From Caldivirga sp. UBA161 (GTDB taxonomy: Archaea > Thermoproteota > Thermoprotei > Thermoproteales > Thermocladiaceae), in NCBI RefSeq assembly GCF_002506515.1, contig NZ_DAXS01000017.1, positions 10,243-42,819 on the forward strand: a stretch of 32,577 nt of DNA, written 5' to 3'. Below, in pieces: positions 7,773 to 15,112 of this stretch. The translations under genes were made by a program, and so were the position numbers. Every line of letters begins with the position of its first letter. The stretch's first letter is position 1. Below the pieces are notes generated by a model, which was not told the DNA's origin, made no database searches, and was given only the letters and a program-made list of their open reading frames with translations.

Positions 7773-7794
7773 AATAATGAGGGAACTCATTATT
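7773..7794. repeat. 9-bp perfect inverted repeat
   Basis: AATAATGAG and CTCATTATT are separated by GGAA. The repeat follows cbiB by 68 bases and lies about 14 bases before the TATA box (7808-7817) of the next gene. It could end the cbiB transcript or be an operator for the downstream gene. The position next to the promoter slightly favours an operator. Confidence 0.5.
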
Positions 7795-7807
7795 ATTTCG
7801 GCAGTTT

Positions 7808-7817
7808 CTTTATAAAC
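7808..7817 (+). promoter_or_regulatory. TATA box of the unknown gene at 7839
   Basis: CTTTATAAAC is a strong archaeal TATA box, centred 26-27 bases before the ATG at 7839, as expected for a leaderless transcript. Confidence 0.6.
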
Positions 7818-7838
7818 CCTGTTAAGGGATGCTTAATA

Positions 7839-8306
7839 ATGGGTACTGTTAACGTTAATAAACCTGTAACAACAATGCTCAGTGAATTAAGTAGTGATTT
7901 AAATCGAGATGACTTAGTTCTAGTTGAGAGGATGCCTCAAATAAAGGAGACTGAGAGGTATAGGGATGTAGTCATAAGTATGCTTAAGGAATTCCACGTG
8001 ACGCTGGTTCTAGTTAGGCTAGTGTTTAAGAATGGTGAGGTTAAGGGCTACGTCTTCCTGGTTAGGGCTGATGATTCAAGTGAAGTGCCTGGTAATGGGC
8101 ATGTTGAGGGTTATGTGATAGTAAGGGATCATAGAGGTAGGATGACTAAGTATGTTTATAACCCTGAGGAGGCGCCCCTGGATTATCTAGCTAGGGAGGT
8201 TTTAACCTTCGCTGAATTATATAGGAAGGCTGAGGAGAGGATTATTAAACTCGGCTTAACAGAGGCGTATAGGGATAGGGGCTTTTTCACAATTGGCTTA
8301 GAATAG
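7839..8306 (+). CDS. hypothetical protein, 155 aa
   Basis: I do not recognise this protein. It is soluble, with no signal peptide or membrane segment. Residues about 25-90 look like an alternating beta-strand core (FHVTLVLVRLVF, VKGYVFLVRAD, VEGYVIVRDHRGRM). A helical C-terminal part follows (LDYLAREVLTFAELYRKAEERI). Coding is supported by its length, codon use like that of the neighbours, a strong TATA box 26 bases before the ATG, and a stop followed at once by unrelated debris. It sits between cbiB and a probable TnpB remnant and has no operon partner. Confidence 0.75.
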   Translation: MGTVNVNKPVTTMLSELSSDLNRDDLVLVERMPQIKETERYRDVVISMLKEFHVTLVLVRLVFKNGEVKGYVFLVRADDSSEVPGNGHVEGYVIVRDHRGRMTKYVYNPEEAPLDYLAREVLTFAELYRKAEERIIKLGLTEAYRDRGFFTIGLE

Positions 8307-8491
8307 GGAGGCCTCTGAACTGGCTTGGGGGTATAAGGTTTTTGCAGCGAACCTAACAGGCAATGAACTACACACCCACATGCTGGTGGCGGGCGCTGAA
8401 GCATGATGCCACTCCCATGAGGGGCATTAGAGGAGCGATAGTAAGCCCCAGTAAAGCCAAATCCCTAAGGCTAAGGGGGGACTGTCGGTGA
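8302..8491 (+). pseudogene. probable TnpB C-terminal remnant (IS200/IS605-type), frameshifted
   Basis: Two pieces read as one tail: EASELAWGYKVFAANLTGNE with LHTHMLVAGAEA (to the TGA at 8404), then, one base on, DATPMRGIRGAIVSPSKAKS with LRLRGDCR (to 8491). The sequence is much richer in G and C than the flanks. The small-residue and basic composition, with a SPSKAKSLR ending, resembles the tails of TnpB proteins in archaeal IS200/IS605-type elements as I remember them. No RuvC-like catalytic part is present, so it is a remnant. It lies directly after the stop of the 7839-8306 gene. A structured RNA is an alternative explanation for the GC content. Confidence 0.45.
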
Positions 8492-8538
8492 TTACGAATA
8501 AAACTTAAAGTAAGTGGGTGAAGGCTAGTTGACTCGGT

Positions 8539-9201
8539 GTGTTAGGTGCTGTGACTGATGTTTATGAGGTTAGGAAGAGTAAATTCGTGGAGAGATTGAT
8601 TAAGGAGGGTGAGGAGGGTAAGGTTGATTTCGATATTTTCGACTTCCTAAGGGAATTCAATAAACTAAGCAACTATTACACAACCAGTAGCTGCAGTGGT
8701 AGGATAATGATTATTAATGCATTCTCACTCAGCTTCGCTAAGGGTAGGGGTTTAGCTAAAATACTGGCTAAGTGGCATAGGCCGGTTACTTTAAGTGAAG
8801 TATTGAGCGTAATCAATAATGGGGTTAATTTATGGTTATTAGCAAGGGGGCCGATACTTCACGTTGTTGCTAGGGATGTGGAGTCAGCCATGGATTTAGC
8901 TAAGTTAGCTAAGGATGCTGGGTTTAAGAGGAGTAGTATCTTATCTATTAAGGATTGGGGGGTGGTTATTGAGATTGAGAGTGATGATAGGTTAGACATC
9001 CCCATTAAGGTTAATGGTGAATTACTCCTCAATAATAATCAGCTTAGTGAAATCATAAATGCCGCCAATGAGACACTAATGTTCGGTAAATTAAGGCTGG
9101 TTAGGTTAATTAAGTTAATTGAATCAAGGTACTTTAATAGGAGTTATAGTCAGGATGATGAAGTACTGGTGCCGTATAGGGTCTTTAGGAGGAACCTTTA
9201 A
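8539..9201 (+). CDS. taw3: tRNA-Phe wyosine-pathway methyltransferase Taw3 (TYW3 family)
   Basis: Taw3 methylates the N4 position of the tricyclic base at position 37 of tRNA-Phe during wyosine synthesis. The family signature YYTTSSCSGRI lies at residues 46-56. Other matches are KWHRPV near 89, RGPILHVVARDVESAMDLAK near 110-130 and a GFKRSSI segment. The 220-aa length is normal. The start is a GTG at 8539; a second GTG at 8551 is possible. A TATA-like CTTAAAG at 8506-8512 would put transcription start near 8535. The next gene begins 12 bases later with its own ribosome site, so taw3 likely heads a three-gene operon with a membrane protein and a winged-helix protein. The substrate tRNA-Phe is encoded at 3304-3380. 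Confidence 0.9.
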   Translation: MLGAVTDVYEVRKSKFVERLIKEGEEGKVDFDIFDFLREFNKLSNYYTTSSCSGRIMIINAFSLSFAKGRGLAKILAKWHRPVTLSEVLSVINNGVNLWLLARGPILHVVARDVESAMDLAKLAKDAGFKRSSILSIKDWGVVIEIESDDRLDIPIKVNGELLLNNNQLSEIINAANETLMFGKLRLVRLIKLIESRYFNRSYSQDDEVLVPYRVFRRNL

Positions 9202-9207
9202 GGTGAT
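9201..9207 (+). promoter_or_regulatory. ribosome binding site for the membrane protein at 9214
   Basis: AGGTGAT overlaps the last base of the taw3 stop codon and lies 6 bases before the ATG. It is a strong match to the 16S 3' end. In this window such sites appear mainly at genes inside operons, while first genes look leaderless. Confidence 0.6.
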
Positions 9208-9213
9208 GATTCA

Positions 9214-9885
9214 ATGGCAATACTGCTACCTACAAGACACTTACTTTACTTCCTAATAATAGCCTATGAGGCTTACATACTAATGGCTAACTTACTAATA
9301 TCCTACTACGCCTACAGGGCTTCAAGGATCCTACGTAGTAGGAATATGCTGCTTCTATCAATAGGTATAATGCTCTTCGGAATATATATGCTGGCTAATA
9401 GTTTAATAAACATATCAGTCTTAGCATACTTATATTATGAACCAGCCAGGAGACTAATATATGTACCACCAAGCGTATACCCTTGGTTAATTGTTGATGG
9501 GCTAATGGAACTAGCCAGCCTTATACTAATATCACTAGCCTTAAGCCTGCCTGCTGAATTCTACGTATTCATTGGTGGTTTACTTATTCTGCACGCTAGC
9601 CCAATATTCGTGATTCATTCACTATCAGTATTAAGCATAATACTATTATCTTACATATCTATACTGCTCTGGTTAAGGTTCTCTCAAGGTAATAACCTAG
9701 TATTGTTAACTGCATTGGCATTCACACTACTACTCTTTAACATCCCAGTGGAGGTTTTCGTATTCATGATGACTAATTCACTATTCCTTGAGTTAATAGA
9801 AGAGAGGCTTGTTTACTCAGTGGCATCTACCATACTACTGGTGAATGTTATAAGGGTTGTTCACTATGGTAAGGCGCAGGAGTAG
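9214..9885 (+). CDS. seven-helix integral membrane protein, function unknown
   Basis: The 223-aa protein is almost entirely hydrophobic. I count about seven membrane segments: residues near 8-30, 45-70, 87-112, 114-132, 134-154, 158-178 and 196-216. A basic cytoplasmic loop (YRASRILRSRN) follows the first segment. The architecture resembles seven-helix sensor domains found ahead of archaeal histidine kinases, but no kinase is attached. The start is fixed by the AGGTGAT site 6 bases upstream. The end overlaps the winged-helix gene at 9866 by 20 bases, so the two are probably translated together. A similar arrangement on the other strand at 12647-14105 suggests a sensor-plus-regulator unit. The function is not established. 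Confidence 0.75.
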   Translation: MAILLPTRHLLYFLIIAYEAYILMANLLISYYAYRASRILRSRNMLLLSIGIMLFGIYMLANSLINISVLAYLYYEPARRLIYVPPSVYPWLIVDGLMELASLILISLALSLPAEFYVFIGGLLILHASPIFVIHSLSVLSIILLSYISILLWLRFSQGNNLVLLTALAFTLLLFNIPVEVFVFMMTNSLFLELIEERLVYSVASTILLVNVIRVVHYGKAQE

Positions 9886-10126
9886 GGTTGAGATCATAAT
9901 GGAGATCTTGGAGTACTTATCTGAGGGCTGTAGCAAGCCTACTAAAATGTCCATGGCATTGAATCTGGCGTACGATAGGCTTGATCAAATGCTTCAGCAA
10001 TTGAGGAGTAATGAGCTGGTAACTTATGATGGTGACTCATTCTGCATAACACATAAGGGGCTTGAATTACTAAGAGAATATCAGAGGTTTAGGAAACTCG
10101 CCAAGTCACTTGGAATAGATATATAG
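9866..10126 (+). CDS. small winged-helix DNA-binding protein
   Basis: The protein of about 86 aa has a single winged-helix domain of the ArnR1-like type common in crenarchaea. The basic start MVRRRSR leads into IIMEILEYLSEGCSKPTKMS, then ALNLAYDRLDQMLQQLRSNE (recognition helix region), a short wing (TYDGDSFCIT) and a C-terminal helix. The ATG at 9866 is chosen over a TTG at 9857. Both overlap the end of the membrane-protein gene. It is a clear paralogue of the gene at 12647-12952: ILEYL, GCSKP, ALN, YDRL and YCIT/FCIT are shared. In both cases the partner upstream encodes a membrane protein. It is probably a transcription regulator whose targets are unknown. Confidence 0.85.
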   Translation: MVRRRSRVEIIMEILEYLSEGCSKPTKMSMALNLAYDRLDQMLQQLRSNELVTYDGDSFCITHKGLELLREYQRFRKLAKSLGIDI

Positions 10127-10198
10127 GTTGATCAGAGGGCCTTACCTTATTTTTAACATGGCTGGAATGCTTATTAACCCTAATGCGACCTTACACTA

Positions 10199-10432
10199 AT
10201 GAGTAGGGCTACTAGGAGTAGGACTAGGAGGAGGCCATTATCAGGATTTAAGGCGTGTAGGAGGTGTAAGTTAATAGTACCTGATGAGGTTAATCAATGC
10301 CCCAACTGCGGTAGTATTGAATTCAGCGAGGAGTGGAGGGGATTAATAATCATACTTAACCCTGAGGAATCATGCATAGCCAAGGAATTAAACATCACTA
10401 AGCCGGGTATGTATGCCGTTGAGGTATCGTAA
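10199..10432 (+). CDS. spt4: transcription elongation factor Spt4 (RpoE'')
   Basis: Spt4 is a zinc protein that pairs with Spt5 to keep RNA polymerase processive. The four zinc cysteines occur as CRRC at residues 20-23 and CPNC at 34-37. The core GLIIILNPEESCIAKELNIT and KPGMYAVEV match archaeal Spt4 along its length. The first 16 residues form a basic extension (SRATRSRTRRRP) not present in most family members. The ATG at 10199 has a TATA-like CTTATTAA 26 bases upstream, which supports the long form. Spt5 is not in the window. Confidence 0.93.
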   Translation: MSRATRSRTRRRPLSGFKACRRCKLIVPDEVNQCPNCGSIEFSEEWRGLIIILNPEESCIAKELNITKPGMYAVEVS

Positions 10433-10680
10433 ATCTATTAACGCTACCTCTGATTACGCATAATCTATCTGCCACGATTACTTAAACATGTTGCTCAATG
10501 GAAAGAACCAATGCATATGTACTCTATTGATATCGCCATGTGAAGTACCGTTATTTTTAAAGGTTAACTAATAATTATATAAAAGCCTAACTAAGGTTTG
10601 GTCATTATGTATTGATTAATTTCTATTAACTTATGCTCATTGTAGTATTACATTTATTTATCAATTATATAATTAACAAT

Positions 10681-10689
10681 ATTTATAAG
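10681..10689 (+). promoter_or_regulatory. TATA box of the PEP carboxykinase gene
   Basis: ATTTATAAG is centred 26-27 bases before the ATG at 10712. The 279-base gap upstream is very AT-rich and holds a 12-bp palindrome AATTATATAATT (10663-10674) just ahead of the TATA box, plus another TATA-like stretch near 10575. No gene is visible in the gap. The palindrome is a possible operator or simply AT-rich sequence. Confidence 0.55.
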
Positions 10690-10711
10690 TGCAGATTAAA
10701 GAACCCTAGCT

Positions 10712-12592
10712 ATGAGCGCTCCAAGCCGCAGCCTAAGTGATTTACGTGGTGTTATGGGTGATGAATCATACAATCGGATAATGGCTATAAGAAATAGTAA
10801 GCTCCACTCCTTCCTGGCTTGGGTTATTAGCGTGTGTGAACCAGCATCAGTATTCGTATCCACTGGTAGTCCTGAGGATAATGAGTACATTAGGAGGAAA
10901 GCTATTGAGAGCGGAGAGGAAATCCCCTTAAGGCTAAGTGGCCATACTGTTCACTTCGATAGCCCACTTGATCAAGCTAGGGCTAGGGACGATACTGCAA
11001 TACTACTACCTAATAATCAGAAGCTTCCCTTCATAAGGACTAAGGATAGGGATGAGGGCATTAGAGAAATGCTAACACTACTTAAGGGTATAATGAGGGG
11101 TAGGGAAATGCTTGTGGGCTTTTACTCACTTGGCCCTAAGGCATCACCCTTCAGTATACTTGCTGTTCAGGTAACAGACTCCTACTACGTTATGCATAGT
11201 GAGAATATTCTATATAGGCAGGCATACGATGAATTCATTAGGCAAGGGGAAGAGGCCCGCTTCCTAAAGTTCATTCATTCTCAGGGAGAGTTAAATGAAA
11301 TGAAGCAGAGTAAGAACATTAAGCAGAGGAGGATATTCATTGATTTAACTGATGAAACGGTATACAGTGTTAATACTCAGTATGGTGGTAATAGCATTGG
11401 CTTAAAGAAGCTTGCGCTCAGGTTAACAATCAAGAGGGCAATGGAGGAGGGTTGGTTAAGTGAACACATGTTCCTAATAGGCGTAAATGGGCCAGGAGGT
11501 AGGGTTACTTACTTCACTGGTGCATTCCCCTCAATGTCAGGTAAAACTTCAACAGCCATGTTAGGTAGGTTGGTTGGGGATGATTTAGCCTACTTAAGGA
11601 TAATTAATGGAGAAGTTAGGGCAGTTAACCCTGAGGCTGGAGTGTTTGGTATTATAGAGGGAATTAACCCAATAGATGACCCAGTGATCTACGAAGTATT
11701 GAGTAAGCCGGGTGAATTAATATTCTCAAACGTCCTAATGCTTGAGAATGGTGACGTCTACTGGAACGGTAAGGGGGAACCTGAACCCAGTAATGGAATC
11801 AACTATACTGGTAAGTGGTGGAGGGGTAAGGTTGATGATAAGGGTAACCCAATACCACCATCCCACCCAAACGCAAGATTCACAGTATCACTTAAGGCAT
11901 TCAGCAACCTAGACCCAGCCTACGATGACCCAAACGGTGTAGTGGTTAAGGGTATTATATTTGGCGGCAGGGATTCAGACACCCTTGTACCGCTTCTTGA
12001 GTCCTTTAATTGGGAGCATGGAGTCGTAACCATAGCCGCATCCCTTGAGTCTGAGAGGACTGCTGCAGTTATTGGTAAGGCTGGGGAAAGGGAGTTTAAC
12101 CCCATGGCTAACCTAGACTTCCTCTCCGTTGACTTAGGCGTGTACATAAGTAATTACCTGAAGTTCGGTAAGGAGGTACTTAATCCACCTAAGATATTTG
12201 GTGTTAATTACTTCCTAAGGGATGAGAATGGTAGATTTATGAATAGTAAGGAGGATAAGAAGGTGTGGTTAGCTTGGATGGAGAGGAGGGTACATGGTGA
12301 ATTAGATGCAGTGGAGACGCCTATAGGCTTAATACCAAGGTACAGTGACTTGAAAGACTTATTCAAGGATGTTTTAGGTAAGGAGTATAGCTTTGAGGAT
12401 TATGAGAAGCAATTCGCAATAAGGGCTAGTAAGCTTATTGAGAAGATTGATAGGATAATTAAGATATACTCAGAAATACCGACTACACCTAAGATACTGT
12501 TTAATATACTTAGTGAACAAAGACAAAGGCTACTGGAGGCTGAAGGTAAATATGGGAGTATAATTCCACCAAATGTCTTTGAGAAGAGCTAG
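10712..12592 (+). CDS. pckG: phosphoenolpyruvate carboxykinase (GTP)
   Basis: The enzyme interconverts oxaloacetate + GTP and PEP + CO2 + GDP, at the junction of the citric acid cycle and gluconeogenesis. The 626-aa length and motifs fit the GTP-dependent family: substrate region SGHTVHFDSP, the P-loop in GAFPSMSGKTSTAML (Lys278), the metal site GDDLAYLR, and FGGRDSDTLVPLLESFNWEHGV. The reactive loop usually reads PSACGKT; here the cysteine before Gly-Lys is replaced by Ser (SMSGKT). The ATG has a well-placed TATA box, giving a leaderless mRNA. It is flanked on both sides by membrane-protein plus winged-helix gene pairs. Its direction in vivo cannot be read from sequence. Confidence 0.96.
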   Translation: MSAPSRSLSDLRGVMGDESYNRIMAIRNSKLHSFLAWVISVCEPASVFVSTGSPEDNEYIRRKAIESGEEIPLRLSGHTVHFDSPLDQARARDDTAILLPNNQKLPFIRTKDRDEGIREMLTLLKGIMRGREMLVGFYSLGPKASPFSILAVQVTDSYYVMHSENILYRQAYDEFIRQGEEARFLKFIHSQGELNEMKQSKNIKQRRIFIDLTDETVYSVNTQYGGNSIGLKKLALRLTIKRAMEEGWLSEHMFLIGVNGPGGRVTYFTGAFPSMSGKTSTAMLGRLVGDDLAYLRIINGEVRAVNPEAGVFGIIEGINPIDDPVIYEVLSKPGELIFSNVLMLENGDVYWNGKGEPEPSNGINYTGKWWRGKVDDKGNPIPPSHPNARFTVSLKAFSNLDPAYDDPNGVVVKGIIFGGRDSDTLVPLLESFNWEHGVVTIAASLESERTAAVIGKAGEREFNPMANLDFLSVDLGVYISNYLKFGKEVLNPPKIFGVNYFLRDENGRFMNSKEDKKVWLAWMERRVHGELDAVETPIGLIPRYSDLKDLFKDVLGKEYSFEDYEKQFAIRASKLIEKIDRIIKIYSEIPTTPKILFNILSEQRQRLLEAEGKYGSIIPPNVFEKS

Positions 12593-12646
12593 GAAAAACA
12601 CCTAGTTTAAGAAAATTTAATTCAAGTAATTTAAGGGTCATTCTAC

Positions 12647-12952
12647 TTAAACCATGATGTTTAAGGCTTTAAGGGTATTCATGAATCTTCTATAACCTTC
12701 AAGAAGCATTAAACCACTTTGAGTAATGCAGTAGCCATTGATGCTATTTTTAACTAACCCAGCATCCTCAAGGCTTTTTAGAAGATGTATAAGCCTATCA
12801 TATGTTATGTTTAATGCTAACGAGGCCTTACTGGGTTTACTGCATCCACATGCTAAGTACTCCAGTATCTGCATAATGATTGTTACTTTATCCCTATTCC
12901 TACGGTTCCTACGCCTAATAATGCGCCTATTAATAGTTGAGTAATCATTCAT
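12647..12952 (-). CDS. small winged-helix DNA-binding protein (paralogue of 9866-10126)
   Basis: The 101-aa protein begins with a Tyr- and Arg-rich arm (MNDYSTINRRIIRRRNRRNR) followed by one winged-helix domain: VTIIMQILEYLACGCSKPSK, then ALNITYDRLIHLLKSLEDAG and a wing with GYCITQSG. It matches the protein at 9866-10126 along the whole domain. The open frame extends upstream to 13021, but the extra residues are a shadow of the neighbouring gene's membrane segment. The ATG at 12952 overlaps the upstream gene's stop by 8 bases. It is translationally coupled to the surface protein at 12945-14105, which suggests that the pair works together. A probable regulator; targets unknown. Confidence 0.85.
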   Translation of the reverse strand: MNDYSTINRRIIRRRNRRNRDKVTIIMQILEYLACGCSKPSKASLALNITYDRLIHLLKSLEDAGLVKNSINGYCITQSGLMLLEGYRRFMNTLKALNIMV

Positions 12953-14105
12953 GCCTATCCCCTGACTTAACAATAATCCTTGAAGCAACCAGGGCTGCAA
13001 TAAACCCAGTAACCACAGCAATTATTACAGCCACTAAGGCTAATTCATAGTGGGCTCTTTCTAAGTAACCACGTTGAATAATAGTAACTGTAGTAGTGGT
13101 GTATTGCGTTACTGATGCTGAGGACGCTGATTCACTTGTTGATGTACTTAATGGCAATATACTGAAGGCGCCATTCATAGAATTAACCATACTCACTGGA
13201 TCACTCTCATTCACTACAGTGGTGCCTTCCCCATTACTACCACTATATGAGGATAATGGAGGATACAGTACCTCAGCAATCATTGTTAAAGTACTATTAC
13301 TTGGAATCATGAAAGTTAAGTTACCTAATACTACTATTGAAGGTACTATAACACTCACCACCTTAATATACTCTGTGGCATTAATGCCCACACCATATAC
13401 GTTAACCACCTTATGCGTAACATTCACAGTACTAATACTGCTGCCCCCAAGCTTAATGAAATTACGATAGAGTAGGTAATATGGTACTTCAGATAAATTA
13501 TTTAAGCGCGCAACTCCATTTATAACCTCAACACATATTACACCCTGTGCCAATGATGTTTCCCTAAACCATGGCGTCACCACTGCTGAAACTGGTATTG
13601 CACATAGAGTACCATTACTTATTAATTCGCCACTAGGTGACTTAACAATGACTGTGGCGCTTGACTTCGGGTACTGGCTTAGGGGCTTCAGGATTATTTC
13701 CTCCCTTATCCATGAGTATAGTTTACTTAAATTACCTTTAATTACACTTAGTAACGTTGATCCATTAACGTAAGTATACCCAATATACTCTATTGGCCCA
13801 TACTCCGTGAAATTGAAATCATAGGCAGCAACCACGTATTCCGTCTTCGGGTTTATTAGCTGAACTGCAATTCCACCCCATGTAAATTGACCATTGAAGG
13901 ATATTAAGCCCACAATTGATCCATTAGCATTAATTATATTAATAATTAATCCACCTAATGCATTAGGCATTGGTTGAGGACCATTATTAAACTGAGGATT
14001 TTGAGCCATAACCACTAAAGACACTAATGATACTATAGTGGCTGCCACTGCTAGTATTACTATAGCCTTGAGTATTCTCATACCTACACTCCCCATATCC
14101 ACCAC
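12945..14105 (-). CDS. secreted, membrane-anchored surface protein
   Basis: I do not recognise the family. An N-terminal hydrophobic segment (residues about 10-34, ending VVMAQN) looks like a signal peptide or anchor. A long extracellular region of about 300 residues follows, rich in beta-strand patterns, with about ten N-glycosylation sequons (for example NFTEY, GNLSKL, VNVTHK, GNLTFM). A Ser/Thr-rich stalk (about 318-342) precedes a C-terminal membrane helix (ELALVAVIIAVVTGFIAALVA) and a short basic tail. Met at residues 4 and 9 are alternative starts. The layout is that of an anchored sensor, adhesin or binding protein. Its gene overlaps the winged-helix gene downstream and is divergent from a second winged-helix gene at 14198. 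Confidence 0.75.
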   Translation of the reverse strand: MVDMGSVGMRILKAIVILAVAATIVSLVSLVVMAQNPQFNNGPQPMPNALGGLIINIINANGSIVGLISFNGQFTWGGIAVQLINPKTEYVVAAYDFNFTEYGPIEYIGYTYVNGSTLLSVIKGNLSKLYSWIREEIILKPLSQYPKSSATVIVKSPSGELISNGTLCAIPVSAVVTPWFRETSLAQGVICVEVINGVARLNNLSEVPYYLLYRNFIKLGGSSISTVNVTHKVVNVYGVGINATEYIKVVSVIVPSIVVLGNLTFMIPSNSTLTMIAEVLYPPLSSYSGSNGEGTTVVNESDPVSMVNSMNGAFSILPLSTSTSESASSASVTQYTTTTVTIIQRGYLERAHYELALVAVIIAVVTGFIAALVASRIIVKSGDRHE

Positions 14106-14152
14106 TCCGCCACTACGCCTACTGTTAATGTTTCTAATACCCGGACATTCAT

Positions 14153-14169
14153 GTTCTAGAACCTAGAAC
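14153..14169. promoter_or_regulatory. candidate operator: palindrome plus tandem repeat
   Basis: A perfect 10-bp palindrome GTTCTAGAAC (14153-14162) is followed directly by a second copy of its right part, so CTAGAAC occurs twice in tandem (14156-14162 and 14163-14169). The second copy abuts the TATA box CTTTATAAC (14169-14177) of the gene at 14198. The site lies in the 92-base gap between two divergent genes, one encoding a winged-helix protein that could bind here. Confidence 0.55.
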
Positions 14170-14197
14170 TTTATAACCAAGGGTAATATGCCCAATC

Positions 14198-14629
14198 GTG
14201 AGTGATGAGGTTAAGTTGGGTGAAACAACACTGAGGGTTTACCTTCTCCTAATTAGGGAAGGCAAGGCTATGAGCATTAGAGAGGTTCAGAGGGCTCTAG
14301 GTTTATCAAGTCCTGGCCAAGCTTACCACCACCTTGAAAGACTGAGGGAACTTGGATTAGTAGTTAGGGATACTGATGGGTATAAGGCTGTTAAGAGGAA
14401 TGGAGTAATTGAGGGTGTTATGATAGTTAGATCCATTATGTTGCCTAGGACTGCGTTCTACTTAGGCTTCTCTGCAGCATTAACTATAGTATACTTATTG
14501 AGCCTAATAATGGGTTTAATCAAGTTAGACTTAATAACTATGGTAGCCATCATTGCCTTATTAATTTTCTCCACCATTGAATTCACTGATCAATGGATTA
14601 AGTTAAGAAGGCTATTAAAATGGGAATGA
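14198..14629 (+). CDS. membrane-bound winged-helix regulator
   Basis: The 143-aa protein has an N-terminal winged-helix domain (residues about 5-65), with recognition-helix region SIREVQRALGLSSPGQAYHH, then LERLRELGLVV and a DTDGYKAV wing. Two membrane helices follow (about 84-106 and 110-130), and then a short basic tail. It should bind DNA from the cytoplasmic face of the membrane. The GTG start has a TATA box 26 bases upstream, with the tandem CTAGAAC site beside it, so it may regulate itself and the divergent surface-protein gene. It is a different subfamily from the two small winged-helix proteins in this window. Confidence 0.8.
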   Translation: MSDEVKLGETTLRVYLLLIREGKAMSIREVQRALGLSSPGQAYHHLERLRELGLVVRDTDGYKAVKRNGVIEGVMIVRSIMLPRTAFYLGFSAALTIVYLLSLIMGLIKLDLITMVAIIALLIFSTIEFTDQWIKLRRLLKWE

Positions 14630-14833
14630 TTAACACTATGTGAATGCATAGATGCTTAGCCTTAAATTAAGCATTTTAAACACAGTACCTGTGGTTTTCC
14701 CTATTGAACCACTCCGTAAATATTATGAGATAAGATAACGTAAACGTTAATATTAGCATACTGGAAGTTTACGTGTAGATTATGGATTTAAATGCGCAGT
14801 ATTTTTTAAGTAGCTCATTGGCACGCACTCATA

Positions 14834-15112
14834 GTGGCTGAGTACCTTAAGGATGATGCCCTAGATTTCTTAAGGGAGGCTGAGGATGACTTAAGGAATG
14901 GTAGGTATAATTTAGCCATGTTTCACCTAGAGCAGGCACTTCAATTAGCATTAAAGTATAAGCTATTTCAGTTAAATGAAGCTGTGGCATTAAGCTTATT
15001 AAGGTAAGCCTATGTAGCATTCAGGTACTTATCCTATAGGTATGATGAAGCCACGGTAAGAAAAGTTTACCCTCTGGTTAAGGTGATTTTAAGTGAACTT
15101 GGTGTTACATGA
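14834..15112 (+). pseudogene. HEPN-domain protein, broken (toxin of a HEPN/MNT pair)
   Basis: From a GTG at 14834 the frame reads like an archaeal HEPN protein: YLKDDALDFLREAEDDLRNG, then RYNLAMFHLEQALQLALKY. An in-frame TAA at 15005 interrupts it. The frame continues to 15110 with AYVAFRYLSYRYDEATVRKV, which resembles the family's C-terminal region. About 30 residues usually found between these parts seem to be missing. HEPN proteins of such pairs are toxins, usually ribonucleases. The promoter survives: ATTTTTTAAG (14801-14810) is 26-28 bases before the GTG. The end overlaps the nucleotidyltransferase gene by 20 bases, the usual pairing. The 204-base gap before it holds nothing else I can name. 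Confidence 0.7.

Noticed and set aside
8300..8500. GC-rich island read as an SRP, RNase P or C/D-box RNA gene
   Set aside because: None of the conserved elements of SRP or RNase P RNA could be found, and only one weak C-box-like sequence occurs. The protein reading as a TnpB tail explains the composition better.
10663..10674. 12-bp palindrome ahead of the PEP carboxykinase gene as a definite operator
   Set aside because: It consists only of A and T in a very AT-rich stretch, so chance is likely; noted only in the promoter entry.
12953..13021. N-terminal extension of the winged-helix gene (Leu/Trp-rich)
   Set aside because: It lies inside the membrane-helix coding region of the surface protein; the hydrophobic look comes from overlap in another frame.
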